From Neolewinella marina (GTDB lineage: Bacteria > Bacteroidota > Bacteroidia > Chitinophagales > Saprospiraceae), in contig NZ_PDLO01000003.1 of the NCBI RefSeq assembly GCF_002631205.1, positions 454,568-518,567 of the forward strand: DNA of 64,000 nt. The letters are read 5' to 3'. Below the pieces are notes generated by a model. That model searched no databases, had not been told where the DNA came from, and saw nothing but the letters and a program-made list of their open reading frames with translations. A program made the translations under genes and the position numbers. Of this stretch, positions 1 through 8,446 are shown piece after piece; position 1 is the first letter of the stretch; every line of letters begins with the position of its first letter.

Positions 1-170
<170 letters not shown>

Positions 171-199
171 TTATTGATGTAATGGGGGTAAGCGGGTGC

Positions 200-463
200 T
201 TACAGGATGACGAGGATGTCGTCTTCGCGCATGATGAGCAGGTCCTGCCCTTCGTGCTTCAGTTCCTGACCGGAGTACTTGCCGTAGAGGACGATGTCGC
301 CTACGCTGACGGTCATGGCGTTGCCGTCCTTTCCGGGGCCGACGGCGATTACCTCACCGCGTTGGGGTTTCTCTTTGGCGGTGTCGGGTACGATGATGCC
401 ACCGCTGGTTTTTTCTTCGGCGGGGGCGGGTTTAACCACTACTCGATCGTTGATCGGCTTCAT
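200..463 (-). CDS. groES: Co-chaperonin GroES
   Basis: An 87-residue protein with the usual length and sequence of the 10 kDa co-chaperonin. It begins [20 protein letters not shown], has the [13 protein letters not shown] mobile loop near residues 21-33, and ends in [12 protein letters not shown]. It forms the heptameric lid of the GroEL chamber. It is the first gene of a leftward groES-groEL operon. I looked upstream (464-520) for a CIRCE-type inverted repeat, the HrcA operator seen in many bacteria, and found none. Heat control may therefore use a sigma factor or another operator, but this is only absence of a visible site. Confidence 0.96.
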   Translation of the reverse strand: MKPINDRVVVKPAPAEEKTSGGIIVPDTAKEKPQRGEVIAVGPGKDGNAMTVSVGDIVLYGKYSGQELKHEGQDLLIMREDDILVIL

Positions 464-649
464 GTATAGGATGTTTTGGTTTTACAATCGGATTGTTCTC
501 GTCCGCAAGGATACCCCTGCGGCTCCCACGGGGGTACGAACACCGTGCCAGCCTTCCGCGCCGGTCAAAATGTCAGCCGCCGGACGGCCGGTCGGCAACC
601 CTGTCGGGCGCCGGGGTAGGAGAGGGGCGAACGGGTCGGTTCTTTTCCC

Positions 650-657
650 TACTTTTG
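650..657 (+). promoter_or_regulatory. Candidate -7 box (TACTTTTG) for purL
   Basis: TACTTTTG matches the Bacteroidota -7 consensus TAnnTTTG and lies 21 bases before the purL ATG. No TTTG-type -33 element is visible about 20 bases further upstream, so the call rests on one half-site. Confidence 0.3.
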
Positions 658-678
658 GGCCCTGATAAAACCCCGCCC

Positions 679-2919
679 ATGGCCGCAGATAGCAATATTA
701 ATGTAGACGTCGAGGTTGCCAAGAATCTCGGACTCACCAGTGATGAATACGACCGCATCGTTGAAATTATGGGACGCACTCCCAACTTCAATGAACTGAG
801 CATCTTCTCGGTCATGTGGTCGGAGCACTGCAGCTACAAGAACTCCATCATGTGGCTCAAGACGCTGCCCCGCGACGGCGAACGGCTGCTGGTTGGCGCC
901 GGAGAGGAAAACGCCGGCCTCGTTGACATCGGCGAGGGCCTGGCCTGCGCCTTCAAGATCGAAAGCCACAACCACCCCTCGGCCATCGAACCCTATCAGG
1001 GAGCGGCCACCGGAGTGGGCGGTATTCACCGCGACATCTTTACCATGGGCGCCCGCCCCATCGCCTCCCTCAACAGCCTGCGTTTCGGCGACCCCCAGCT
1101 GGCCCACACCAAGCACCTGGTGGCCGGTGTGGTCAAGGGTATCGGCGACTACGGCAACTGCTTCGGCGTGCCAGTGGTCGGCGGCGAGGTGTACTTCCAC
1201 CCCAGCTACAACCAGAACATCCTCGTCAACGCCATGTCGGTAGGCGTGGTAAAGGTAGGCGAGACGGTCAGCGCTTCCGCCGACGGTCCCGGCAACCCGG
1301 TCTTTATCGTCGGCTCCGCCACCGGTAAGGACGGCATCCACGGGGCCACTTTCGCTTCGGCCGACCTCACCGAGGACAGCGCCGAGGACCTCCCCGCCGT
1401 ACAGGTGGGCGACCCCTTCCAGGAGAAACTGCTGCTGGAAGCCAGCCTGGAAGTCATCGCCACCGGCGCCGTTGTCGGTATGCAGGACATGGGTGCCGCG
1501 GGCATCACCTGCTCCACCTCCGAGATGAGTGCCAAATCGGGCACCGGCATGCGGATCGACCTGGACAAGGTGCCAACCCGTCAGTCCGACATGAAACCCT
1601 GGGAAATTCTCCTCAGCGAAAGCCAGGAGCGTATGCTCATCGTCTGCCATAAAGGCCGCGAGCAGGAATTGCTGGCCGTCTTCGACAAATGGGACCTGGA
1701 GTGTGAGCAGATCGGCGAGGTGACCGACACCGGACGACTGGAGTTCTACGCCGGCGGTGAAGTGGTGGCCGACGTGCCCGCCGAACCGCTGGTCCTGGGC
1801 GGCGGCGCGCCGGTGTACGAGCGGGAAACCCGGCGCCCGGCGTACCTCGACAAGGTCGAGAAGTACGACATCAGCCAAGTACCCGAACCCGAAGACCTGC
1901 TGGCCGTGGCCGAAAAGCTCTTCAAGGCGCCCAGCCTGGTGTCCAAGAACTGGATCACCGACCAGTACGACGGCACGGTCCGGACCAACAGCATCACCGA
2001 AAACCAACCCTCGGATGCCGCCCTGGTGCGCATCAAAGGGACCGGCAAGGCCCTGGCCGTCACCACCGACTGCAACTCGGCCTACGTTTACGCGGATCCC
2101 TATGTGGGAACGATGATCGCGGTGGCCGAAGCCGCCCGCAATATTGCCTGCTCGGGCGGGGAACCGGTTGCCATCACCAACTGCCTCAACTTCGGCAACC
2201 CCTACAATCCCGAGGCCTTCTACCAGTTCGTCAACGCCATCAAGGGTATGGGCGAAGCCTGCCGGGCCTTCAATACTCCCGTAACCGGCGGCAACGTCAG
2301 CTTCTACAACCAGTCGCAGTACGAGGGCGGCCGCATCGAGCCGGTATATCCCACGCCGACCATCGGTATGCTGGGTATCGTGGACAACATCAAGCGGACC
2401 ATGTCGCTGTCGTTCAAGGAACAGGGCGACGTGATCTACCTCCTCGGCGACCTGGTGGAAGACCTGGGCTCCTCGGAGTACCTGCGGCAGATCCACGGCA
2501 TCGAATACAGCACCGTGCCCCACTTTGACCTGGAGCAGGAGCAAAAATTACATCGTGCCATTCTGTCAGCCATTCGTGGCAAACACGTCAAGAGTGCCCA
2601 CGACATCAGCGACGGCGGTCTCTTCCAGTCGCTCTGTGAAAGTGCCATCGCCGGTGGTCACGGCTTCTCCATCGAAACTTCCGAGGAAATGCGCAAGGAC
2701 GCCTTCCTCTTCGGGGAAGCCCAGGGGCGGGTCGTCGTTACGGCGGACGAGTCCCAGACCGGCGACCTCGAGGACCTGCTGCTGGAGCACGGCATCGGCT
2801 TCCAGGTCATTGGCCGGGTACAGGGAGATGACATCACGGTCGACGGACAGGACTGGGGCAAGTTGCTGGCCTGGGACATGCGTCACCACGACACCCTGGC
2901 GGCAATCCTGGAAAGCTGA
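679..2919 (+). CDS. purL: Phosphoribosylformylglycinamidine synthase subunit PurL (small type)
   Basis: This 746-residue enzyme is the size of small PurL, not the ~1,300-residue single-chain form. PurL carries out the ATP-dependent amidation of FGAR to FGAM in purine synthesis, with ammonia supplied by PurQ and assembly helped by PurS. Neither partner is in this window. The N-terminal VMWSEHCSYKNS motif (around residue 46) with its conserved His, the GVGGIHRDIFTMGARPIA glycine-rich segment and two AIRS-like halves are present. The second half has DCNSAYVYADPYVGT and ITNCLNFGNP. The frame stays open upstream to 493, but the ATG at 679 gives the family N-terminus and sits behind a TACTTTTG box. 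The region 464-678 between groES and purL is GC-rich and holds no other gene I can support. Confidence 0.93.
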   Translation: MAADSNINVDVEVAKNLGLTSDEYDRIVEIMGRTPNFNELSIFSVMWSEHCSYKNSIMWLKTLPRDGERLLVGAGEENAGLVDIGEGLACAFKIESHNHPSAIEPYQGAATGVGGIHRDIFTMGARPIASLNSLRFGDPQLAHTKHLVAGVVKGIGDYGNCFGVPVVGGEVYFHPSYNQNILVNAMSVGVVKVGETVSASADGPGNPVFIVGSATGKDGIHGATFASADLTEDSAEDLPAVQVGDPFQEKLLLEASLEVIATGAVVGMQDMGAAGITCSTSEMSAKSGTGMRIDLDKVPTRQSDMKPWEILLSESQERMLIVCHKGREQELLAVFDKWDLECEQIGEVTDTGRLEFYAGGEVVADVPAEPLVLGGGAPVYERETRRPAYLDKVEKYDISQVPEPEDLLAVAEKLFKAPSLVSKNWITDQYDGTVRTNSITENQPSDAALVRIKGTGKALAVTTDCNSAYVYADPYVGTMIAVAEAARNIACSGGEPVAITNCLNFGNPYNPEAFYQFVNAIKGMGEACRAFNTPVTGGNVSFYNQSQYEGGRIEPVYPTPTIGMLGIVDNIKRTMSLSFKEQGDVIYLLGDLVEDLGSSEYLRQIHGIEYSTVPHFDLEQEQKLHRAILSAIRGKHVKSAHDISDGGLFQSLCESAIAGGHGFSIETSEEMRKDAFLFGEAQGRVVVTADESQTGDLEDLLLEHGIGFQVIGRVQGDDITVDGQDWGKLLAWDMRHHDTLAAILES

Positions 2920-2966
2920 TTCAACCAAAGGAGGGGAAAAATCCTTCCCTACAAAAAGTATTGCTG

Positions 2967-4073
2967 ATGATTCGTACGCTTCTGCCGCTGCTGGGGTTGA
3001 TTGGTTTGCTGCTGTCCGGCTGTGACGCGGGTTCCCCCGACGGCACCTCCATTCAGGTTCACCTCAATAACGCTAACGGGCTGTCCGCCAACCTGGACCG
3101 CATCAATATCGCCGGCGAAAAGGAAATGCTCAAGAGCACTTCCATCGACGAGAACGGCAACTTCGCCTTCGACTTTGCCGAGCCGCTGCCGGACGGTCTT
3201 TACCAGATCCGCGTCGGCGCCCAGAAAGCTACCGTTGCCCTGGACGATACGGACGGGGAGGTTACCATCGACGGTGACCTGGCGACTTTCAGCAACTACG
3301 AGTTCACCATTGAGGGATCGCCCGCCGCCAAGGAAACCCTTGCCACCATGCAGGGGATACAGGAAGTGGCCGGCTTGGAAGAATTCCAGGAGATGATCGA
3401 GAAGGTAGAGAACGACTACACCGCCGCCTACGTCACCTTCCGCGCCCTGCAGCGGGCCGGTGAAGCGGGAGTGCCCCTGCACGAAGCAGTGATCACCCGC
3501 CTGCCCGAAGGCGATGCCAGCCGGCAGAATTACACCACCTACCTGGAGCAACTCAAGCAGCAGATTGCCTTCGCCCGCAGCCAGGAGCTGATTCAGCCGG
3601 GGCAACCCGCGCCCGATCTGGTACTGGAAAGCCCCGACGGGGAGAAAGTAGCGCTCTCGGACCTGCGCGGCAAGGTGGTGCTGCTCGACTTCTGGGCTGC
3701 CTGGTGTGGACCCTGCCGCCGGGAGAACCCCAACGTGGTGAAGGTGTACAACAAGTACAAGGACCAGGGCTTCACCATCTACAGCGTGAGCCTGGACGGG
3801 ATCGACGACAACCAGGCCGCCCGCCTGACCCCGGAACAACTGGAAGTAGCCCGCGAGAACCAGCGGCAAAAGTGGGTGGCCGCCATCGAGCAGGATGGCC
3901 TCGTCTGGGAAAACCACGGCAGTGAGCTCAAGCGCTGGAGCGGAGAAGCCTCCGCCAAGTACGGCGTGCGCGGCATTCCCGCCACCTTCCTCATCGACCG
4001 GGAAGGCAAGATCGCCGAGATCGGGCTCCGGGGAGCCGCTTCCATCGAGCGGGCGCTGCAGCAGGTGCTGTAG
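2967..4073 (+). CDS. TlpA-like thioredoxin-fold lipoprotein with N-terminal DUF4369-like domain
   Basis: 368 residues from the ATG at 2967; an in-frame TTG lies two codons earlier at 2961. The N-terminus is a lipoprotein signal ending LIGLLLSGCDAG. Residues ~25-200 resemble the beta-rich DUF4369 domain found before thioredoxin domains in Bacteroidota. Residues ~210-368 are a TlpA/AhpC-like thioredoxin fold with the active site FWAAWCGPCRREN, and a cis-Pro loop probably in GIPATFLID. It should act as a membrane-anchored thiol-disulfide oxidoreductase in the periplasm. It follows purL by 47 bases, but a functional link is unlikely. Its substrate cannot be told from sequence. Confidence 0.85.
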   Translation: MIRTLLPLLGLIGLLLSGCDAGSPDGTSIQVHLNNANGLSANLDRINIAGEKEMLKSTSIDENGNFAFDFAEPLPDGLYQIRVGAQKATVALDDTDGEVTIDGDLATFSNYEFTIEGSPAAKETLATMQGIQEVAGLEEFQEMIEKVENDYTAAYVTFRALQRAGEAGVPLHEAVITRLPEGDASRQNYTTYLEQLKQQIAFARSQELIQPGQPAPDLVLESPDGEKVALSDLRGKVVLLDFWAAWCGPCRRENPNVVKVYNKYKDQGFTIYSVSLDGIDDNQAARLTPEQLEVARENQRQKWVAAIEQDGLVWENHGSELKRWSGEASAKYGVRGIPATFLIDREGKIAEIGLRGAASIERALQQVL

Positions 4074-4092
4074 TAGCGCCGGAAAAGAATGA

Positions 4093-5268
4093 CTAGATAA
4101 AGCGCGTACCCGCCGTAAGGTGGACGGGGTAGAATTCCGGCGTGATGCCGTATTCCCTTTCGAAGGCTTCGGTCAGGGTCTCCTTGAACGTCGCGATTTG
4201 ATCGTCGCGCACCAGGTTGATGGTGCAGCCGCCGAAACCGCCCCCCATCATACGGGTGCCGGCTACCCCCTCGAGTTCCATGGCCGTGTGCTGGAGAAAA
4301 TCAATCTCCGGGCAGCTGACCTCGTAGCAATCGCGTAGTCCAGCGTGGGATTCATTGAGCAGGGTACCGAATTCACGGGCGTTACCCGCTTCCAGGGCAA
4401 TCACCGCCTGGCTCACCCTGCGGTTCTCCTCCACCACGTAGGAGGCCCGCTTCCGGGCCACTTCGTCGAGCTGGTCGACGACCACACTCAGCTGGTCGGG
4501 GAGGGTAGCGCTGAGGTGGTTGATCCGGGGGAAGGTGGCGTGGACCACTTCCAGGGCCCGCTGGCATTCCGCTACCCGCTGACCGTAGGCACCGTCGCTG
4601 AGGTCGTGGGACACCTTGCTGTTCACCAGCAGGAAGGTATAACCCCTGATCTCATTGCGGACCGGCTCACTGGTCAGGGTGTGACAATTCAGGATGATGG
4701 GGCCATCCGGTGAGCCATTCAGGCTGGCGAACTGGTCCATGACCCCACAGGGGATGCCGAGGAAGTTGTTGCTCGACCGTTGGCAGATGGCCGCCAGAAT
4801 GGGCCGGGTCAGGCCGGCGCCCAGTAGTTCGTTCAACAGGAAAGCCATTCCCCCTTCCAGGGCCGCCGAGCTGCTCATGCCGGCACCATTCGGCAAGTTT
4901 CCTCCGAATACGACTTCCAGTCCGGACAACTGGTGCCCCTGCTCCTGGAACTGCACGCCGATGCCCACTAGGTAGTTGGCCCACAGCTTGGGGGTAGGGC
5001 CGGTGAGGGGAAGGGGAACTTCGATTGTCTCGCCGAGGTCTACCGCGTGGAGTTTCCAGACGGCCTCCTCCAGGGGGCGGGCGGCGAAGTAAATGTTGTA
5101 GTCGATGGCGGCCGGAAGCACCAGTCCGCCGGTGTAATCGATATGCTCACCGATGAGGTTCACCCGGCCGGGGGAGCAAACCCGGTACGGCCAGTCGGCC
5201 CAGGGGGGGAGCGGGGCGGCGGAGAGGTAGGCGGAAATGTGGGAGGGAGGGAGGACGTATTCGTTCAT
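4093..5268 (-). CDS. galK: Galactokinase
   Basis: 391 residues, the usual length for galactokinase of the GHMP kinase family, which phosphorylates galactose at C1 in the Leloir pathway. The signature CSPGRVNLIGEHIDYTGG is at about residues 31-48. The ATP-binding NLPNGAGMSSSAALEGG is near residue 125, and the C-terminal GHMP motif MMGGGFGGCTINLV near residue 340. Its start overlaps the yebC stop by four bases (ATGA type), so the two are translationally coupled. In this genome it is the obvious entry point for galactose released by the galactan locus at 38-63 kb, although the genes are far apart. No other gal genes are nearby. Confidence 0.94.
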   Translation of the reverse strand: MNEYVLPPSHISAYLSAAPLPPWADWPYRVCSPGRVNLIGEHIDYTGGLVLPAAIDYNIYFAARPLEEAVWKLHAVDLGETIEVPLPLTGPTPKLWANYLVGIGVQFQEQGHQLSGLEVVFGGNLPNGAGMSSSAALEGGMAFLLNELLGAGLTRPILAAICQRSSNNFLGIPCGVMDQFASLNGSPDGPIILNCHTLTSEPVRNEIRGYTFLLVNSKVSHDLSDGAYGQRVAECQRALEVVHATFPRINHLSATLPDQLSVVVDQLDEVARKRASYVVEENRRVSQAVIALEAGNAREFGTLLNESHAGLRDCYEVSCPEIDFLQHTAMELEGVAGTRMMGGGFGGCTINLVRDDQIATFKETLTEAFEREYGITPEFYPVHLTAGTRFI

Positions 5269-5990
5269 TCTTCACTTTCGTCCATGGTATGGAAAACGTT
5301 GGCGACGTCGTCGTCCTCTTCCAGCATGTCGATGAGTTTGATCACGGCTTCCGCTTCGGAGTCGCTGAGTTCTTTCGTGTGGGTGGGCAGGTACACCAGT
5401 TCCGCACTGTCCACGGGGATCCCGCGCTCCTCCAGTTCGTGCTGGAAACTGCCGAAGTCTTCAAAGGCGGTATAGAAGGTGATCTCCTCCTCGTCGCTGA
5501 CCAGGCTGTCGAGGCCGGCGTCGATGAGTTCCAGTTCGATTTCCTCGAGGTCGTGCTGGAACTTCTCCCGCTTCACGCGGAACTGCCCCTTGCGCTCGAA
5601 CATATAATCCACCGAGCCATTGACGCCCATGCTGCCGCCGTACTTGGAGAAGACGTGGCGGATGTTGGCTACGGTGCGGTTGTTGTTGTCGGTGGTGGCC
5701 TGTACCAGAATGGCGATGCCGTGGGGTCCGTAGCCTTCGAAGGTTACCTCGTCGTAGTTGGCCGAATCCTTGTCGGTGGCGCGCTTGATGGCGGCGTCCA
5801 CGTTGGCCTTGGGCATATTGACTGCCTTGGCGTTGGCGATGGCCAGGCGCAGGCGGGGGTTGTAGTCGGGATCGGGGCCACCTTCCTTGATGGCGATGTT
5901 GATCTCCCGGCCCACCTTGGTGAAGGCCTTGGCCATGCCGGCCCAGCGCTTCATCTTCCGGGCCTTACGGTATTCAAATGCACGTCCCAT
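5265..5990 (-). CDS. YebC/PmpR-family protein (TACO1-type)
   Basis: 241 residues with the family's N-terminal pattern MGRAFEYRKARKMKRWAGMA and FTKVGREI, then an NPRLRLAIANAKAVNMPK segment. The family was long annotated as transcriptional regulators. Recent work ties members to relief of ribosome stalling, as for mitochondrial TACO1, so the role here should be left open. The C-terminal end is strongly acidic (LIDMLEEDDDVANVFHTMDESEE region). It is the first gene of a two-gene leftward unit with galK. A TATATTTG box lies 20 bases upstream of the ATG. Confidence 0.92.
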   Translation of the reverse strand: MGRAFEYRKARKMKRWAGMAKAFTKVGREINIAIKEGGPDPDYNPRLRLAIANAKAVNMPKANVDAAIKRATDKDSANYDEVTFEGYGPHGIAILVQATTDNNNRTVANIRHVFSKYGGSMGVNGSVDYMFERKGQFRVKREKFQHDLEEIELELIDAGLDSLVSDEEEITFYTAFEDFGSFQHELEERGIPVDSAELVYLPTHTKELSDSEAEAVIKLIDMLEEDDDVANVFHTMDESEE

Positions 5991-6010
5991 AGCGTACTGT
6001 CAATTTTGCG

Positions 6011-6018
6011 CAAATATA
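6011..6018 (-). promoter_or_regulatory. Candidate -7 box (TATATTTG) for yebC-galK
   Basis: On the minus strand this reads TATATTTG, a perfect TAnnTTTG match 20 bases before the yebC start. No clear TTTG -33 element is seen at the expected spacing. Confidence 0.35.
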
Positions 6019-6080
6019 CATTCTTTCGCCACCCGCACTATACCGCCGGCCGCGACTCGGAATTTCTACCGATGGTTCGC

Positions 6081-7277
6081 TCAGAGAGAAACGAACTCCA
6101 CGATTTCCAGCCCGTAGCCTTCCAGCCCGACCCGCTGCTTGGGGGCATTGCTGAGGACCCGCAGCTTGGTGACCCGCAGGTCGCGCAGGATTTGGGCACC
6201 GATACCGAAGTCGCGCTGCTCCTCGCTGCGGGGTTCGGGGGGCGTCATGGACTTTCCGTCCTGCATCCGCGACTTGAGCAGCCGCAGTCCGGCGATGATG
6301 TCGTTCGCGTCCTGGTGGGGGCGCATGAAGAGCAGGATGCCCTTGCCCGCCGCGGTAATCTTCTCCAGGGGGCCGCGCAGTCCAGTGCTGTAGCCGCTCA
6401 GGAGGCTGTGCAGCAGGTCGCGGCTGCTGGTGCTGCTGTGTACCCGCGTCAGGACGGGCTCGTCGAGCTGCCACTGTCCATGGGTGAGCGCCAGGTGGAC
6501 GTCTTCGTTGGTGGTCTGCCGGTAAGCGTGGAGGCGGAAGGGGCCGTAGCGGGTTTCCAGGTCCATGCTGAATTCACACTCCACCAGCCGTTCGGTGCGC
6601 AGGCGGTAGGCGACGAGGTCTTCGATGGACACGATCTTCAGGTCGTGTTCCCGGGCCAGTTCGAGGAGTTCCGGCAGGCGGGCCATGGTGCCGTCCGGCT
6701 TCAGGATCTCCACCACCACGCCGGCGGGGAAGAGGTTGGCCATGCGGGCCAGGTCGACCGCGGCTTCCGTGTGGCCGGTACGGCGCAGTACGCCACCCTT
6801 CACGGCGCGGAGGGGGAATACGTGGCCGGGGCGTGCAAAATCGGAGGGGCGGGCGCTGCGTTCTGTGAGCCGCCGCATACAGGTGGCGCGGTCGTAGCTG
6901 CTGATGCCGGTGGTGCAGCCGTGGCCGATCAGGTCGATGCTCACGGTGAATGCCGTCTCGTGGATGTCGGTATTGGTGTTGACCATCCGCGGCAGGTCGA
7001 GCTCGTCGGCCAGACTTTCCTCGATCGGGGTGCAGATCAACCCACGGCCGTGGGTGGCCATGAAGGTGATAATCTCGGGGGTTACGCGCTCGGCGGCGCA
7101 GACGAAGTCTCCTTCATTTTCCCGGTCCTCGTCGTCGACGACGATGACTACTTTGCCGGCGCGGATGTCGGCCACGGCCTCCTCGATGGTATTCAGTTTT
7201 CCGCGGATTTCAGTTTGTTCCGTCTTCATTTGGTCGGTGAGAAGGTTGCCAGACATTCGTTCGTATTCCATTTGCAT
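6081..7277 (-). CDS. ribB: RibB (DHBP synthase) fused to a degenerate RibA (GTP cyclohydrolase II) domain
   Basis: 398 residues from the first ATG; the ATGs at 7256 and 7229 are also possible starts. Residues ~28-230 are an intact 3,4-dihydroxy-2-butanone-4-phosphate synthase of riboflavin synthesis, with VVDDEDRENEGDF, THGRGLICTPI, TTGISSYDRATCMRRL and RPGHVFPLRAVKGGVLRRTG. Residues ~238-398 align to GTP cyclohydrolase II (ETRYGPFRLHAYR, then DFGIGAQILRDL and TKLRVLSNAPKQ near the end). However, the zinc loop that normally reads RVHSECLTGD...SLRCDCG is RVHSSTSSRDLLHSLLSGYS. The three zinc cysteines become Thr283, Ser294 and Tyr296. The RQEGRG motif is also gone. The RibA half is probably inactive as a cyclohydrolase. 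It overlaps the upstream glycosyltransferase gene by up to 68 bases. Confidence 0.88.
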   Translation of the reverse strand: MQMEYERMSGNLLTDQMKTEQTEIRGKLNTIEEAVADIRAGKVVIVVDDEDRENEGDFVCAAERVTPEIITFMATHGRGLICTPIEESLADELDLPRMVNTNTDIHETAFTVSIDLIGHGCTTGISSYDRATCMRRLTERSARPSDFARPGHVFPLRAVKGGVLRRTGHTEAAVDLARMANLFPAGVVVEILKPDGTMARLPELLELAREHDLKIVSIEDLVAYRLRTERLVECEFSMDLETRYGPFRLHAYRQTTNEDVHLALTHGQWQLDEPVLTRVHSSTSSRDLLHSLLSGYSTGLRGPLEKITAAGKGILLFMRPHQDANDIIAGLRLLKSRMQDGKSMTPPEPRSEEQRDFGIGAQILRDLRVTKLRVLSNAPKQRVGLEGYGLEIVEFVSL

Positions 7278-8379
7278 AATCGATCATTCCCAGGAGCAGC
7301 GCCGCGTTCATGGCCACGAAATACCGCAGGGCGCGGACGCGGGTGCAAAGCAAGGTCAACAGCAGCACAAACGCCAGGCTACCCCAATAGTTGCCCGACA
7401 CTACACCCAGGGCCAGGAGGCAAACGGCCCCCAGCAGTAAAAAAACGGGGGTCATCCACCGCAATACCTTGTGGCTGAAGAAGGCGAAAGCGAAGCCGGA
7501 GCGGAAGGGCGGCCACCACATCCGGCGGAAATGGAGTAGGTTTTGCCAGTTACCCGCCCCGATGCGTCGTTTGCGGCGGAACTCGTCCTCCAATCGTTGC
7601 CCCACGCCTTCCTCCACGCAGGCCCGCGGACTGCTGTAGCCCAGGCTGCCCCGGTCGTACGCCGACAGGCAGAGGAAAAAGTCGTCCACCAGGAAGCGGT
7701 CGGGAACAGGAGTGTACAGGTCGGCCCGCAATCCCCAGCAGCCGCCGAAGGGACCAACAAAGCGGCCGAATACGGTGCTTTCGGCTTGTTTGAGCGCCAC
7801 TTCCCCGCGGATGTATTGATCCTCCAGGTGACTTATCTCCCCGGTATCGATGCCCGTATGCCGGACGCGGGCGTCGGTGACGCCTACGGCGGGGTCATCG
7901 AGCATGGGACGCACGAGTTCCGTAATGGTATCCGGAAGCAGCATTACGCTGGCGTCGGTGAGGATGAGGATTTCCACCCCGGCCGGTAACTGCTCATAGA
8001 GGGCATTTACGGTGGCTGGCTTGCCCCGCCGGTGACTATTTCTAAGAATCTGACAACGTCCCGCGGGCTGGCGGGCCGCAAAGTCTTCCAGCAGGCGGTC
8101 GGTGGCGTCGGTGCTTTGGTCGGAGCCAAAGAGGTAGAAGACCGTCCCGGCATAATCCTGGGCGGCCAGGGTCTCCAGCTTGCGGGGCAGCACCCGTTCC
8201 TCGTTGTGGACGGCCATCAGTACGGCTACGGGTGGCCACGTTCGTGGGGTGGCGGGCTTTCCAACCGGTTCGCGGCTCCTGCGCTCCGCCGTCCGGATGA
8301 CCCACCAGGGGTACCACAGGTAAGTGTGTACCACGGCCAGGGCGCAGAGGCAGAGCAGAAGCAGCAAGAGAATGATCAC
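7210..8379 (-). CDS. Membrane-bound family 2 glycosyltransferase
   Basis: 389 residues starting with GTG. An N-terminal transmembrane helix (IILLLLLLCLCALAVVHTYL) is followed by a GT-A domain with AVLMAVHNEERVLPRKLETL (around residue 52). Further on come GSDQSTDATDRLL, LTDASVMLLPDT (the DxD-like metal site), a late FLVDDFFLCL, and RRIGAGNWQNL, which resembles the QxxRW region. Two or more C-terminal helices follow (FLLLGAVCLLALGVV, YWGSLAFVLLLTLL). The architecture fits processive or lipid-linked GT2 enzymes of cell-envelope glycan synthesis. The acceptor and sugar cannot be predicted. Its 3' end overlaps the ribB start region. Confidence 0.85.
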   Translation of the reverse strand: MIILLLLLLCLCALAVVHTYLWYPWWVIRTAERRSREPVGKPATPRTWPPVAVLMAVHNEERVLPRKLETLAAQDYAGTVFYLFGSDQSTDATDRLLEDFAARQPAGRCQILRNSHRRGKPATVNALYEQLPAGVEILILTDASVMLLPDTITELVRPMLDDPAVGVTDARVRHTGIDTGEISHLEDQYIRGEVALKQAESTVFGRFVGPFGGCWGLRADLYTPVPDRFLVDDFFLCLSAYDRGSLGYSSPRACVEEGVGQRLEDEFRRKRRIGAGNWQNLLHFRRMWWPPFRSGFAFAFFSHKVLRWMTPVFLLLGAVCLLALGVVSGNYWGSLAFVLLLTLLCTRVRALRYFVAMNAALLLGMIDYANGIRTNVWQPSHRPNEDGTN

Positions 8380-8446
8380 GGTGTAAAGATAACCGCCGCC
8401 GGGAGCGAGGCTTCCGGCGGCGGTCGATAGAGGAGCGACGGGGGGA

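Noticed and set aside
464..520. Search for a CIRCE operator upstream of groES
   Set aside because: No TTAGCACTC/GAGTGCTAA-like inverted repeat is present.
649..2544. A 631-codon open frame on the minus strand opposite purL
   Set aside because: It is a GC-rich antisense frame of a clear purL gene, rich in Val, Gly and His with no family resemblance.
6011..6030. A full -33/-7 promoter for yebC
   Set aside because: Only the -7 box is present, so it is reported as a half-site and not as a complete promoter.
5289..7478. A 729-codon plus-strand frame opposite yebC and ribB
   Set aside because: It spans two unrelated genes in antisense and the gap between them. There is no domain and no start signal.
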